This document shows positions 56,428-64,000 of a stretch of DNA of 64,000 bases, in pieces. Each line of letters begins with the position of its first letter. Position 1 is the first letter of the stretch. The stretch spans positions 62,001-126,000 of the forward strand of contig CAVWDU010000004.1 in the NCBI GenBank assembly GCA_963753815.1, written 5' to 3'. This DNA comes from CAVWDU01 sp963753815 (lineage in GTDB: Bacteria; Pseudomonadota; Gammaproteobacteria; Pseudomonadales; Halieaceae). The notes under the pieces were generated by a model that saw nothing but the letters and a program-made list of their open reading frames with translations, did not search any database and was not told where the DNA came from. The position numbers and the translations under genes were made by a program.

Positions 56428-57840
56428 ATGCTGCCGGTCATCGCCCTGGTCGGGCGTCCCAACGTCGGCAAGTCCACACTGTTCAACCAGCTCACGCGGA
56501 GCCGCGACGCACTGGTGGCGGATCTACCGGGCCTGACCCGCGATCGCCAGTACGGCGAGGGCCGTGTCGGCGGTCACCCGTTCATCGTCATTGACACTGG
56601 GGGCATAACCGGCGACGAGACCGGGATCGATGCGGCAATGGCCGGTCAGTCGATGCAGGCCGTCGCCGAGTCGGACGCGGTGCTGCTGCTGGTCGACGCC
56701 CGTGAAGGTTTGAACGCCGCCGACGAGGCGCTGGCGATGCAGCTGCGCGCGACAGGCAAGCCGTTCCACGTCGTGGTCAATAAAGTGGACGGCCTGAACG
56801 AGGACGTCGCCGTCGGCGACTTTTACCGACTGGGCGGGCCCTCGATGTTTCCTATTGCCGCCGCGCACGGTCGCGGGGTCAGTGCCATGATCGGCGATAT
56901 TCTCGACCCCCTGGTAGCAGACTCCGCAGAAGACGATCAGCAACCGGAAGCCGCTGACCACAGTATCCGCGTCGCAATCGTGGGCAGGCCGAACGTCGGC
57001 AAGTCCACACTGGTGAACCGTCTGCTGGGTGAAGAGCGGGTGGTGGTTTTCGATCAGCCCGGCACGACCCGCGACAGCGTCTACATCCGCTTCGAGCGAG
57101 GCGGCGAGCTTTACACCCTGATCGACACGGCAGGGGTTCGGCGTCGCAAGAACGTGCGCGAGGTAATCGAGAAATTCTCGATCGTGAAAACCCTCAAGGC
57201 GATCAGCGATGCCCACGTCGTGGTGCTGGTGATGAACGCGCACGAAGGCCTGGTCGACCAGGACCTGCACCTGTTGGGGCACTGTATCGACGCGGGACGG
57301 GGCCTGGTGCTGGCGATCAACAAGTGGGACGGCCTGTATGGCGATCAGCGACTGAGAATCAAGGCCGAACTGGAGCGCCGGCTGGTCTTCGCCGACTATG
57401 CCGATGTTCACTTTGTCTCCGCACTGCACGGTACCGGTGTAGGGCATCTGTATCGGTCAATCGATGCGGCCTATGGCTCGGCGACCCGCAAGCTGAGCAC
57501 CAACGCGCTCACCCGTATTCTCGAGGGAGCGGTGTATGACCACCCCCCGCCGATGATCAACGGTCGGCGCATCAAGCTGCGCTACGCGCACGCCGGCGGG
57601 CAGAATCCGCCGCTGATCGTGATCCATGGAAATCAGACCGGCAAGGTCCCCAACAGCTATCAGCGTTACCTTGAAAAGGTCTACCGGCGGGAGCTCAAGC
57701 TGGCCGGCACGCCGGTGCGGATAGAGTTCCGCAGCGGCACAAATCCCTACGCCGAAAAGCGCAATCAGCTGACCCAGCGCCAGGTACAGCGCAAACGCCG
57801 ACTGATGGCACACGTAAAGAAGAACAAGAAAAAGCGATGA
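56428..57840 (+). CDS. der: Ribosome-assembly GTPase Der (EngA)
   Basis: Essential GTPase for 50S subunit maturation. Two G domains in tandem, each with GRPNVGKST (residues ~8 and ~183), DLPGLTRD/QPGTTRD switch regions and NKxD motifs (VNKVDGLN, INKWDGL), followed by the KH-like domain (RIKLRYAHAGGQNPPLIV) and a basic tail (KRRLMAHVKKNKKKR). 470 aa is normal. ATG 56428, four bases after bamB. Confidence 0.98.
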   Translation: MLPVIALVGRPNVGKSTLFNQLTRSRDALVADLPGLTRDRQYGEGRVGGHPFIVIDTGGITGDETGIDAAMAGQSMQAVAESDAVLLLVDAREGLNAADEALAMQLRATGKPFHVVVNKVDGLNEDVAVGDFYRLGGPSMFPIAAAHGRGVSAMIGDILDPLVADSAEDDQQPEAADHSIRVAIVGRPNVGKSTLVNRLLGEERVVVFDQPGTTRDSVYIRFERGGELYTLIDTAGVRRRKNVREVIEKFSIVKTLKAISDAHVVVLVMNAHEGLVDQDLHLLGHCIDAGRGLVLAINKWDGLYGDQRLRIKAELERRLVFADYADVHFVSALHGTGVGHLYRSIDAAYGSATRKLSTNALTRILEGAVYDHPPPMINGRRIKLRYAHAGGQNPPLIVIHGNQTGKVPNSYQRYLEKVYRRELKLAGTPVRIEFRSGTNPYAEKRNQLTQRQVQRKRRLMAHVKKNKKKR

Positions 57841-57968
57841 TCCTCCGCCGGGCCCTCGCTGGATCAACGCCGCGGGTATCTTGTCGCGTCCGGCTGAAGA
57901 GAGACCCCGTTATCGAAAAAACGGCAGCCGACCGGTAGTTGCGATCACGCGTCAACTCGATGTCGATA

Positions 57969-58088
57969 GGCAATGGGCCGGGTTACCCCTGCCGGGGGCG
58001 TCTGGCGGCAGGGACGCCGCCAGCCGAGCCCGCACAGGGATGTGCGCTTTTTGGCGTCCCCCCGGCAGGGGTAACCCGGCCCGTTGCC
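57969..58088. repeat. REPIN-like inverted-repeat element behind der
   Basis: Arms 57969-58000 and 58055-58088 are near-perfect inverted repeats of ~32 bp around a 54-bp centre (about 120 bp in all). Each arm holds the motif GGGTTACCCCTGCCGGGGG, itself a CCCC-TGC-CGGGG hairpin, so the element resembles two REP sequences facing each other. The centre contains a smaller stem (TGGCGGC...GCCGCCA). No open frame. A role as der transcript terminator or mRNA stabiliser is possible. Confidence 0.75.
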
Positions 58089-58098
58089 CAGGCACCGC

Positions 58099-58140
58099 CG
58101 CACCTCGCCGGCCGCACCTGGCCGGCCGCACCTCGCTGGC
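58099..58140. repeat. 14-bp tandem repeat, 3 units (copy B)
   Basis: Units at 58099-58112, 58113-58126 and 58127-58140 of the form CGCACCTCGCCGGC, differing at one position each. It follows the REPIN-like element by 10 bp. The same unit is repeated four times at 16028-16083. No coding frame with family resemblance crosses it. Confidence 0.85.
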
Positions 58141-58246
58141 AGCCATTGGCAATCGTTGTGCTGGGTAGGTCGCCGATCGCGCCCGTCAAAAAACGGCATT
58201 CGCAGCGCGATCAGTGGTAATCAATTGAGCGGGTGGCTTCGAGATT

Positions 58247-58558
58247 TCAGTCTTTGTCTGACAGAGGTACCGGCTTGCAGCGCTTTACAAGGTTGCCGTC
58301 GTCATCGACGGTCTCTGTGCACTTCCTGGTGCTGCGGGACGACGGTGGCTCGGCGGGCGCCTGCCAGTCTTTCTTCAGAAAGGTCGCTGGTTTTTCGTCG
58401 ACTGCCGCAGACGCTTCGGGCAGACCCGGCTCCGCCGGTTCGGGCATCAGGGTCGCGCTGCCGGAATCGGCAGACGTGGAACTTTCCTGAGTCGCCGCGG
58501 GCTGTGCGAGCCACCCACTCAGGGTGAGGATGAGCACGAACCGCCATCTGCTGACCAT
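58247..58558 (-). CDS. Small secreted hypothetical protein
   Basis: A 103-residue protein with a signal peptide (MVSRWRFVLILTLSGWLAQP) and a Ser/Pro/Glu-rich body ending in STRKCTETVDDDGNLVKRCK, which has two cysteines likely to form a disulfide. GGGAAGG lies 9 bp before ATG 58558. The C-terminal C-x(n)-C segment resembles short Cys-containing tails of unknown periplasmic proteins; no function is known. Confidence 0.65.
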   Translation of the reverse strand: MVSRWRFVLILTLSGWLAQPAATQESSTSADSGSATLMPEPAEPGLPEASAAVDEKPATFLKKDWQAPAEPPSSRSTRKCTETVDDDGNLVKRCKPVPLSDKD

Positions 58559-58643
58559 GATCTGCCTTCCCGATAGTAAGCTGCGCACAGCATACCAGCT
58601 ATTCAGTCGCTGTGGCGAAGCGTGTCCTGCGCGCGCACCCTGG

Positions 58644-59105
58644 TCAACGGCGGAGAGCGGTGGATGCGTGTATTATCCGCGCCGTTTCATCCGAGACGCC
58701 CAGCGTCTGCAAGTCGTCCGCTTCAGCCCACGTGACCGCCTCTGCATCGTCAGCGGCCACCGGTACGCCCGCGTGGGCTTCTGCGGCCACTTCTATCAGC
58801 GTGTAGTGGTACTCGATTCCGTCATCCGGTCCGGGCAGGATGATGTCGACCACGTCGATAAGGCCCAGCACGGTGATGTCGAGCCCGGTTTCCTCGCGCA
58901 CCTCGCGTTTGGCGGCATCGAAAACGGTTTCGCCCAGTTCCTGGCCGCCGCCCGGGAGGCTCCAGAGGCCCGCGCGGGGCGGTTTGGCACGACGCACGAG
59001 CAATACGGCGCTCTCGCGCCAGACGACCACGCCGACGCCGACGACAGGGCGGGAGGGGTACGCCCGCGTCTCGGCGGTGACATCGTCCCCGGATGGTGTC
59101 TGCAT
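58644..59105 (-). CDS. Nudix hydrolase
   Basis: A 153-residue pyrophosphohydrolase. The Nudix box (G-x5-E-x7-R-E-x2-E-E-x-G) is GGGQELGETVFDAAKREVRE and continues ETGLD. Preceded by PVVGVGVVVWRESAVLLVRR. The substrate (ADP-ribose, nucleotides, or damaged nucleotides) is not determined by the sequence. ATG 59105 is chosen; an upstream frame to 59189 is not conserved. Divergent from the haemoglobin gene. Confidence 0.9.
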   Translation of the reverse strand: MQTPSGDDVTAETRAYPSRPVVGVGVVVWRESAVLLVRRAKPPRAGLWSLPGGGQELGETVFDAAKREVREETGLDITVLGLIDVVDIILPGPDDGIEYHYTLIEVAAEAHAGVPVAADDAEAVTWAEADDLQTLGVSDETARIIHASTALRR

Positions 59106-59246
59106 CGCGATACCCTTTTCCAGGCTTCCTGTCCGGTAGCCTGTCTCTGCCACAATTATAGGCGCGGTGCGGTCGGAGCGCCGCGTCACTGGACGTGCCC
59201 ACTACAACTTGTTACACCTTAAGACACATTCCCCCTTGAGGAGTTG

Positions 59247-59699
59247 ATGATCTACGCAATCCTGCCCGATCTGGACTCGCGCCGACACGTGGAGCACTTC
59301 GTGGATTGCTTCTACGAGCGCCTGCTCGCTGACCCTGTGCTCGCACCGCTCTTCCTCCAGGTCGCCGCCATCGATCTCCAGGTGCACCTGCCCCATATCA
59401 AGGATTACTGGTGCAAGCTGCTGCTTGGCGACGTAACCTACCGCCGCCATACCATGGCAATCCACCGCCGCCTGCACGCCAGGCAGCCGCTTACCGCCGG
59501 CGACTTTGAGTGCTGGCTAAGCTGCTTCTGCCTGACGATCGACGAGCATTTTGCGGGACCACAGGCAGAGAGGGCCAAACGACTGGCGCGTGCCATTGCC
59601 GGGAACATGCGGAAGACGTTGCCGGCGCCCGACTCACCGGCCGGCGACCAGCTTCTTCCCGATGTCGGCGATACGACGGACCCGGGCGGAAATGACTGA
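59247..59699 (+). CDS. Group 3 truncated haemoglobin
   Basis: A 150-residue haem protein of the trHb3 (P-type) group. Diagnostic segments: FVDCFYERLLADPVLAPLFL, VHLPHIKDYWCKLLLGD and TMAIHRRLHARQPLTAGDF, where the proximal haem His lies in IHRRLH. Members bind O2 or NO; roles in nitrosative stress are proposed for relatives. GAGGAG lies immediately before TTG 59244/ATG 59247, so either may start translation. Confidence 0.87.
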   Translation: MIYAILPDLDSRRHVEHFVDCFYERLLADPVLAPLFLQVAAIDLQVHLPHIKDYWCKLLLGDVTYRRHTMAIHRRLHARQPLTAGDFECWLSCFCLTIDEHFAGPQAERAKRLARAIAGNMRKTLPAPDSPAGDQLLPDVGDTTDPGGND

Positions 59700-59857
59700 G
59701 CCCCGTCGCGTCTCCAAAAGCTTTTCGTCACCGCCGACGGTCTTTCCGGGGCCTAGGGCACCTGTCGGTCAGGCCGATGCGGCTGAGTGTGCGCCTGGGT
59801 CCCGGCCGCTGTGTGCAGCCGGTCTTTCCCTGCCCTGGAGTGGTTAGGCAGAAGAGC

Positions 59858-59901
59858 TTGCAATTCAAAAATATGGTGTTATAGTTATGTATAACACTAT
59901 A
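59858..59901 (+). promoter_or_regulatory. Promoter with palindromic operator of the YtrA-type ABC operon
   Basis: TTGCAA (59858-59863), a 16-bp spacer and TATAGT (59880-59885) form a sigma70 promoter. Over the -10 lies a perfect inverted repeat GTGTTATA-N6-TATAACAC (59876-59897), with a second nested one TATAGT-N10-ACTATA (59880-59901). Placement is as expected for repression by the GntR-type regulator encoded downstream at 60982. Confidence 0.7.
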
Positions 59902-59938
59902 GCAAGAGAAGCGCTCAGCAAGAGCCCGGAGGTGTGAG

Positions 59939-60139
59939 ATGAGAGTACAACGTTTGAAGTTCAGTCAGGGAGGGTCGGGTCGTCGACTCCTTCTCCCGGC
60001 TGGCCTTTTTCTGGCCTGCGCGGTACTGGTCACCGTCGGCACAGCGGTATGGGTACCTCTGGCCGTGGTCGCTGCGGGGGCCGTCTACCCGGGTCTGGCA
60101 CCACGATCCGGACGCGAATCATGCAGGGAGGTAGCATAG
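59939..60139 (+). CDS. Small membrane protein heading the ABC operon
   Basis: A 66-residue protein with GGAGGTG six bases before the ATG, a basic N-terminus and one long or two short hydrophobic helices (LLLPAGLFLACAVLVTVGTA, VWVPLAVVAAGAVYPGL). It is the first gene after the palindromic promoter and 2 bp before the GIN-domain gene. No family recognised. Confidence 0.65.
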   Translation: MRVQRLKFSQGGSGRRLLLPAGLFLACAVLVTVGTAVWVPLAVVAAGAVYPGLAPRSGRESCREVA

Positions 60140-60141
60140 CC

Positions 60142-60948
60142 ATGTGGAAATCTCTGGTACTTCTCGGTGCAATCGGATTGACTCTCCCGGTCTACGGCGA
60201 GTCTCAGCGAGTGTCCGGACTGACGTTTGAGAAAGTGCTTGTGGTCGGCCCTGTCGAGGTAGAGATTGAGCAGGGGACCGAATCGCAGCTCGTGTTGAGG
60301 GGAGGCGAAGCCGATCTCGAGAAGCAGCCTTTTTTTCTCAAAGGCGATGTGCTGGTGCTGGGGCGGAGCAAGGCACATCGCGCGGAGTCGTTCGACGACG
60401 TTCAATACAAGGTGACGGCCAGTTCTCTCCGGCAGCTGCAGGTAGACGGCTCTGGAACCGTGTACGTCAAGCCGCTGATCGTTCGCGACTTCTTGGCATC
60501 AATCGCCGGATCTGGTGAGCTGAAAATGTTTGGCCTCGAAGGGGAGACGGTGCACCTCGCCGTCGAAGGATCGGGTGACCTGCAGCTGGTGAACCTGTCT
60601 GCCAGGGATTTACGGGTAGTACTGTCCGGGTCCGGTGATATCGCGATCGGTCAACTGGTCGGGTCGGATGTCGAGGTGTCTCTACGAGGTTCCGGCGACA
60701 TCACGGTCAGCGAGCCGGGTGAAGTTGAGACATTGGAAGTCAATGTCGTGGGTTCAGGTGATATCGACCTGAGTTCGGTAAACGCCGCGTTGGCCGAAGT
60801 GAACATCATGGGCTCCGGTGATGCCAGCGTTGGCACTGTCGTGGAACTGGAGGTGAATATCGTCGGCAGTGGAGACGTGGCGTATCGCGGTGATCCCGAA
60901 CTCGATCGTAACGTGCTCGGCTCCGGCGATCTGCACCGGGCGGACTGA
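60142..60948 (+). CDS. Exported GIN-domain (DUF2807) protein
   Basis: A 268-residue protein with a signal peptide (MWKSLVLLGAIGLTLPVYGE) and a right-handed beta-helix built from nine G-S-G turns (VDGSGTVYV, IAGSGELKM, VEGSGDLQL, LSGSGDIAI, LRGSGDITV, VVGSGDIDL, IMGSGDASV, IVGSGDVAY, VLGSGDLHR). GIN-domain proteins are surface or periplasmic with no fixed function. A strong GGAGG precedes ATG 60142. It is encoded with a GntR regulator and an ABC transporter, suggesting a shared envelope role. Confidence 0.88.
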   Translation: MWKSLVLLGAIGLTLPVYGESQRVSGLTFEKVLVVGPVEVEIEQGTESQLVLRGGEADLEKQPFFLKGDVLVLGRSKAHRAESFDDVQYKVTASSLRQLQVDGSGTVYVKPLIVRDFLASIAGSGELKMFGLEGETVHLAVEGSGDLQLVNLSARDLRVVLSGSGDIAIGQLVGSDVEVSLRGSGDITVSEPGEVETLEVNVVGSGDIDLSSVNAALAEVNIMGSGDASVGTVVELEVNIVGSGDVAYRGDPELDRNVLGSGDLHRAD

Positions 60949-60981
60949 GGTCAGTCCTCATGGGACCCCGGGAGGCAACCT

Positions 60982-61350
60982 GTGACTGTTGAATGGAACG
61001 ACAATCAGCCGATTTATCGGCAGCTGCGCGACCTGGTGGTCGAGCGCATCATGGACGGCAGTTTCCCCGAGGGAGAGGCCGTTCCATCGGTGCGCCAGGT
61101 GGCTGCTGATTACCAGATCAACCATCTGACGGTGGGTAAGGCCTATCAGGAGCTGGTCGACCTCGGCCTGCTGGAGAAGCGCCGGGGGCTGGGCATGTTT
61201 GTCCGCGGCGGTGCTCGGGAAACGCTCATCGATGATGAGCAGCAGCGTTTCCTCGATGAGGAGGTGCCCGCTTTCGCGGGAAGGGTCCGGATGTTGGGGC
61301 TGAACATGAACAAGGTCGTGGAACAGCTGCTTTCAGGGGGAGTACAGTAA
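60982..61350 (+). CDS. GntR-family transcriptional regulator, YtrA subfamily
   Basis: A 122-residue regulator with a GntR winged HTH (PIYRQLRDLVVERIMDGSFP, VPSVRQVAADYQINHLTVGK) and the short helical tail that replaces a ligand domain in the YtrA subfamily. YtrA-type regulators usually repress the ABC operon that encodes them and respond to envelope stress or cell-wall antibiotics in Gram-positive bacteria. GTG 60982 with GGGAGG upstream. It overlaps the ATPase gene by one base (TAATG). Confidence 0.9.
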   Translation: MTVEWNDNQPIYRQLRDLVVERIMDGSFPEGEAVPSVRQVAADYQINHLTVGKAYQELVDLGLLEKRRGLGMFVRGGARETLIDDEQQRFLDEEVPAFAGRVRMLGLNMNKVVEQLLSGGVQ

Positions 61351-62216
61351 TGGAAAGCGTCGTCAGGGGCAGGGGCCTCGTCCGCAGTTTCGGTAAAGTC
61401 CGTGCCGTGGACAATGTTGACCTGGATATTCCCGCCGGCTCTGTAGTAGGGCTGATCGGTCCGAACGGCGCGGGTAAAACCACATTATTGCGCGCCTTGC
61501 TGGGGTTGACCGAGTACAGCGGGGAACTGTCGGTCCTGGACGCCAGTCCGCTGAAGGACAGGGCGACCTTGATGGAGCGTGTCTGTTTCATAGCCGATAC
61601 GGCCGTCCTGCCGCGCTGGATGAAGGTGGGGCAGGTGCTCGATTACGTCAGCGGCGTCCATCCGCGCTTCAATCGCCAGCAGGCCGAGGCGTTTCTCGCC
61701 ACTACTGATGTCGATGTAGCGCGCAAAATCCGCAACCTGTCCAAAGGCATGATGGTGCAACTGCACCTGGCGTTGGTGATGGCAATCGATGCCAGATTAC
61801 TGCTGTTGGATGAACCGACCCTGGGGCTGGATATCCTGTTTCGCAAGCGGTTCTTCGAGCAGCTACTCAACGACTACTTCGACGGAGAGCGGACTATTAT
61901 CATCTCGACCCATCAGGTGGAGGAGGTGCAGAATATTCTCACCCACGTCATATTTATGGATCGCGGTCGCCTGGTCATGCAGAAACCGATGTCTGCGCTG
62001 GACGAGGAGTTCGTCGAGTTGCATGCCGTTGGCGAGGCGGTCGGCAGGGCGATGGAGATACCGCATATCGGCGCGCGCAGTATCCTGGGGGGTAAGGCGA
62101 TCATCTACGAAGACACGCCCAGGGCGTCGCTCAGCGCGCTCGGGGAACTGCGAACACCCTCTGTCTCTGACCTTTTTGTCGCGAAGATCGGCGAGGAGCA
62201 CACCCATGGCCAGTGA
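61350..62216 (+). CDS. ABC transporter ATP-binding protein
   Basis: A 288-residue ATPase: Walker A GPNGAGKTT (about residues 39-47), Q-loop region, signature LSKGM (degenerate from LSGGQ), Walker B LLLLDEPT followed by LGLDILFRK, and the switch His in IISTHQVEEV. It resembles the YtrB/YxlF-type exporters. It overlaps the regulator by one base and the permease by 11 bases. Confidence 0.93.
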   Translation: MESVVRGRGLVRSFGKVRAVDNVDLDIPAGSVVGLIGPNGAGKTTLLRALLGLTEYSGELSVLDASPLKDRATLMERVCFIADTAVLPRWMKVGQVLDYVSGVHPRFNRQQAEAFLATTDVDVARKIRNLSKGMMVQLHLALVMAIDARLLLLDEPTLGLDILFRKRFFEQLLNDYFDGERTIIISTHQVEEVQNILTHVIFMDRGRLVMQKPMSALDEEFVELHAVGEAVGRAMEIPHIGARSILGGKAIIYEDTPRASLSALGELRTPSVSDLFVAKIGEEHTHGQ

Positions 62217-63306
62217 GCAGTCCAGCCGCCTGTTGTCGTTACTGCGACGGGAGTTACAGGAGTACCGCACATCATTGGTCTGGACGCCGGTGGTCGTCGC
62301 CGGGGCCCTGGTCCTGTTTATGTTGGCGAGTGTGCTGCTCTCCGACAGGATAACCCTGCTCGGCGACGCCATGATGAAGGTCGTTATGCAGGAAGAGTCC
62401 GTCAGCGGGCTCAGTATCCGCATCCGCATCGATGATGACGATGAAACCGCCGACCTCACATCTGTGCTGGTCGAGGACACGGTCTCGAATGGTGGAGCCG
62501 CGGACGCCAATCCGTCCTGGCAGATAGAAGAGTTGCCGGCGCCTGTCGACGAGCAGGAGTGGAACTTTTCCAGGGACTGGGATTTCAGCCCGAAGCAGAA
62601 GATCGATTCCGGCAACGGGGAGCCGGACACGCCCCAGAGCTTCAATCCGGTGCTCAGCATGTTGCACAACCTGCTCATGCTGGTGTTGTTCCTGGTGAGT
62701 TTCAATTACCTGTTGGGCAGCCTGTTCAACGACCGCAAGGATCGCAGCATCCTGTTCTGGAAGTCGATGCCGGTTGCGGAGTGGCAGGAGGTGCTGTCGA
62801 AGCTGATCGTTGCGCTGCTGGTTGCCCCGGTGATTTACATCGCCGTGTCGCTGTTGCTGCAGCTGGCTTACGTACTGCTCGGTGCGCTTCTGGTGTACAG
62901 GCTTGATTACTCGCCGGCAGAGGTATTGTTCAGCAAGATCGAATTTGCGCCACTGGTTCTCGGTCAGGTCGGTGGCTGGGTGTTGACCGCCCTGTGGATA
63001 GCGCCGCTTTATGCCTGGCTGTTGTTTGCATCGGCGGCGTCGCGTCGCTCACCGTTTCTGTTCGCGGTGGCGCCGCCGTTGGCAATCCTGGTGCTGGAAC
63101 AGTTGTTCTTCGGCAGCAGTGTGTTCGGCAATCTGATCCAGAACCACATACCTCACTACGAGCACGCGGAAAGTGCCATGGGGTTTTACTTCAATGGGCC
63201 GGCGTGGTCGCAGCAGAACTGGTGGGCGCTCATCGCGGGCCTGGCAGTCGCGGGCGGCCTCATCGCGGCCACCATCTACTTCCGGCGCTACCGCTTCGAG
63301 CTGTAA
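62206..63306 (+). CDS. ABC transporter permease
   Basis: A 366-residue membrane protein with six or so TM helices (TSLVWTPVVVAGALVLFMLA near residue 25; MLHNLLMLVLFLVSFNYLLG; then LIVALLVAPVIYIAVSLLLQ and later) and a hydrophilic periplasmic insert (about residues 60-145, acidic). ABC-2-type layout. ATG 62206 lies inside the ATPase gene; a longer frame upstream is in another frame of that gene. The partner of the ATPase; the substrate is unknown. Confidence 0.88.
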   Translation: MASEQSSRLLSLLRRELQEYRTSLVWTPVVVAGALVLFMLASVLLSDRITLLGDAMMKVVMQEESVSGLSIRIRIDDDDETADLTSVLVEDTVSNGGAADANPSWQIEELPAPVDEQEWNFSRDWDFSPKQKIDSGNGEPDTPQSFNPVLSMLHNLLMLVLFLVSFNYLLGSLFNDRKDRSILFWKSMPVAEWQEVLSKLIVALLVAPVIYIAVSLLLQLAYVLLGALLVYRLDYSPAEVLFSKIEFAPLVLGQVGGWVLTALWIAPLYAWLLFASAASRRSPFLFAVAPPLAILVLEQLFFGSSVFGNLIQNHIPHYEHAESAMGFYFNGPAWSQQNWWALIAGLAVAGGLIAATIYFRRYRFEL

Positions 63307-63429
63307 ATCCCGGGCAGGCCTGTCCGTGGACGGCCCGCCCGCCCGTTCAGCCTTGCGCCTGATCTCCAGGTGCCGGGCGACGCGGCGCGCTGGTCCGCAC
63401 GCCTGGTGCGCGACCGCGCTACTTCTATC

Positions 63430-64000
63430 TTAGAAGTGGACGCCCTTCATCAGCGCCGCCATTGCAACCTGTTCGTTTGAAGCCTGAATCTTTTCGGTTT
63501 GCTTCTGTCCCCGCGCCGCCGCGGAGTCGTTGAACATCCGAAACACCGTATTCATCACCACTTCCGACAGCTTGGGCGCCAGGGCGGACATGACCTGCAG
63601 CGATACACCGAGCCTGGTGGCGATGCGCTTGGGCTTCTTGATCACGGCTTCGACGACCATATCCACCGCCTCGTCGGGTGTCAGCACCGGCATCGAGTCG
63701 TAGACCGTCGTCGCTTCGATCATGGGTGTGCGCACGAGCGGCATATTGATGGTCGTAAGTCGAACATTGCGATCCGAGAATTCGACTGCGGCCGCGCGGC
63801 TCCAGGCATCCAGCGCCGATTTTGATGCGACGTAGGCGGAGAATCGGGGGCTGGGTCCGAGGCAGGCGATGGAAGAGATGTTGATGATGTGCCCCTTTTT
63901 CTCCGCCAGCATGCTGGGCGCGAGACCCATGATCAGGCGGATCGCGCCAAAGTAGTTGATCTGCATGGTGCGCTCGAAGTCGTGAAAGCGGTCAAACGAC
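63430..64000 (-). CDS. SDR-family oxidoreductase, 5' end outside window
   Basis: The frame is open to the window end, giving ~189 residues. The start reads SFDRFHDFERTMQINYFGAI, then HIINISSIACLGPSPRFSAY with the active-site Ser and Y-x3-K (YVASKSAL). The N-terminal cofactor-binding Gly-rich motif is beyond the window. The C-terminal extension resembles SDRs found with fatty-acyl-CoA reductases (MVVEAVIKKPKRIATRLG). It converges on the ABC permease. Confidence 0.88.
   Translation of the reverse strand, partial: SFDRFHDFERTMQINYFGAIRLIMGLAPSMLAEKKGHIINISSIACLGPSPRFSAYVASKSALDAWSRAAAVEFSDRNVRLTTINMPLVRTPMIEATTVYDSMPVLTPDEAVDMVVEAVIKKPKRIATRLGVSLQVMSALAPKLSEVVMNTVFRMFNDSAAARGQKQTEKIQASNEQVAMAALMKGVHF

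Noticed and set aside
1..64000. tRNA or rRNA genes
   Set aside because: No cloverleaf-like sequence with GGTTCGAATCC-type T-arm and matching acceptor stem was found in the gaps; the single GGGTTCGAATCCG at 17230 lies within the coding sequence of the serine hydrolase without a tRNA around it.

Overview
The window is GC-rich, tightly packed bacterial chromosome from a gammaproteobacterium. The basis is family-level resemblance: GuaB, GuaA, PurL, IscS, IscR and IspG align with the E. coli proteins with almost no offset in key residues. Two conserved housekeeping neighbourhoods (xseA-guaB-guaA...tadA-purL and secDF-suhB-trmJ-iscRS-ndk-rlmN-pilW-ispG-hisS-yfgM-bamB-der) are shared with Pseudomonas-type genomes. 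An aquatic or marine heterotroph is plausible (histidine use, lipases, VPS10-type protein, sulfotransferases), but genus cannot be fixed from sequence alone. No rRNA, tRNA, CRISPR array, integrase or insertion sequence was seen.

Layout. 1-5.7 kb: 3' end of a Crp/Fnr regulator, a possible 33-residue membrane peptide, xseA divergent from guaB-guaA. 5.8-31 kb: an accessory block with a decayed sulfotransferase gene, a GDSL esterase with a poly-Asp tail, a membrane-tethered LuxR-type regulator divergent from an RND efflux operon (outer-membrane factor, adaptor, CzcA-type pump, DUF3240), RidA and GNAT genes, a second decayed sulfotransferase, a serine hydrolase, a methyltransferase-like protein, a complete histidine-utilisation locus (hutUH divergent from hutGIF), a secreted kinase-like protein beside a DUF3047 protein, a crotonase and a small membrane protein. 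31.5-36 kb: tadA and purL. 36-42.5 kb: two lipases and a large VPS10/sortilin-like protein. 42.7-57.8 kb: secDF, suhB, trmJ, iscRS, ndk, rlmN, pilW, ispG, hisS, yfgM, bamB, der. 57.9-64 kb: palindromic and tandem repeats, a Nudix hydrolase, a truncated haemoglobin, a YtrA/GntR-controlled ABC operon with a GIN-domain protein, and the 3' part of an SDR gene.

How it works together. guaB/guaA/purL cover purine synthesis. The hut genes encode the five-step route from histidine to glutamate plus formate through formylglutamate. secDF, bamB, yfgM and pilW serve the cell envelope. IscR and IscS are present, but the usual iscU-iscA-hscBA-fdx genes are missing between iscS and ndk, and IscS lacks the usual C-terminal IscU-docking tail.

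Most unusual features: (1) the contracted isc locus with a matching IscS tail change; (2) seven reading-frame breaks in four genes, all within 5.8-29 kb, six of them net single-base losses; (3) one 14-bp tandem repeat at two loci 42 kb apart; (4) a REPIN-like inverted repeat after der; (5) a perfect palindrome with back-to-back extended -10 elements between suhB and trmJ; (6) a palindromic operator over the promoter of the YtrA-type operon.
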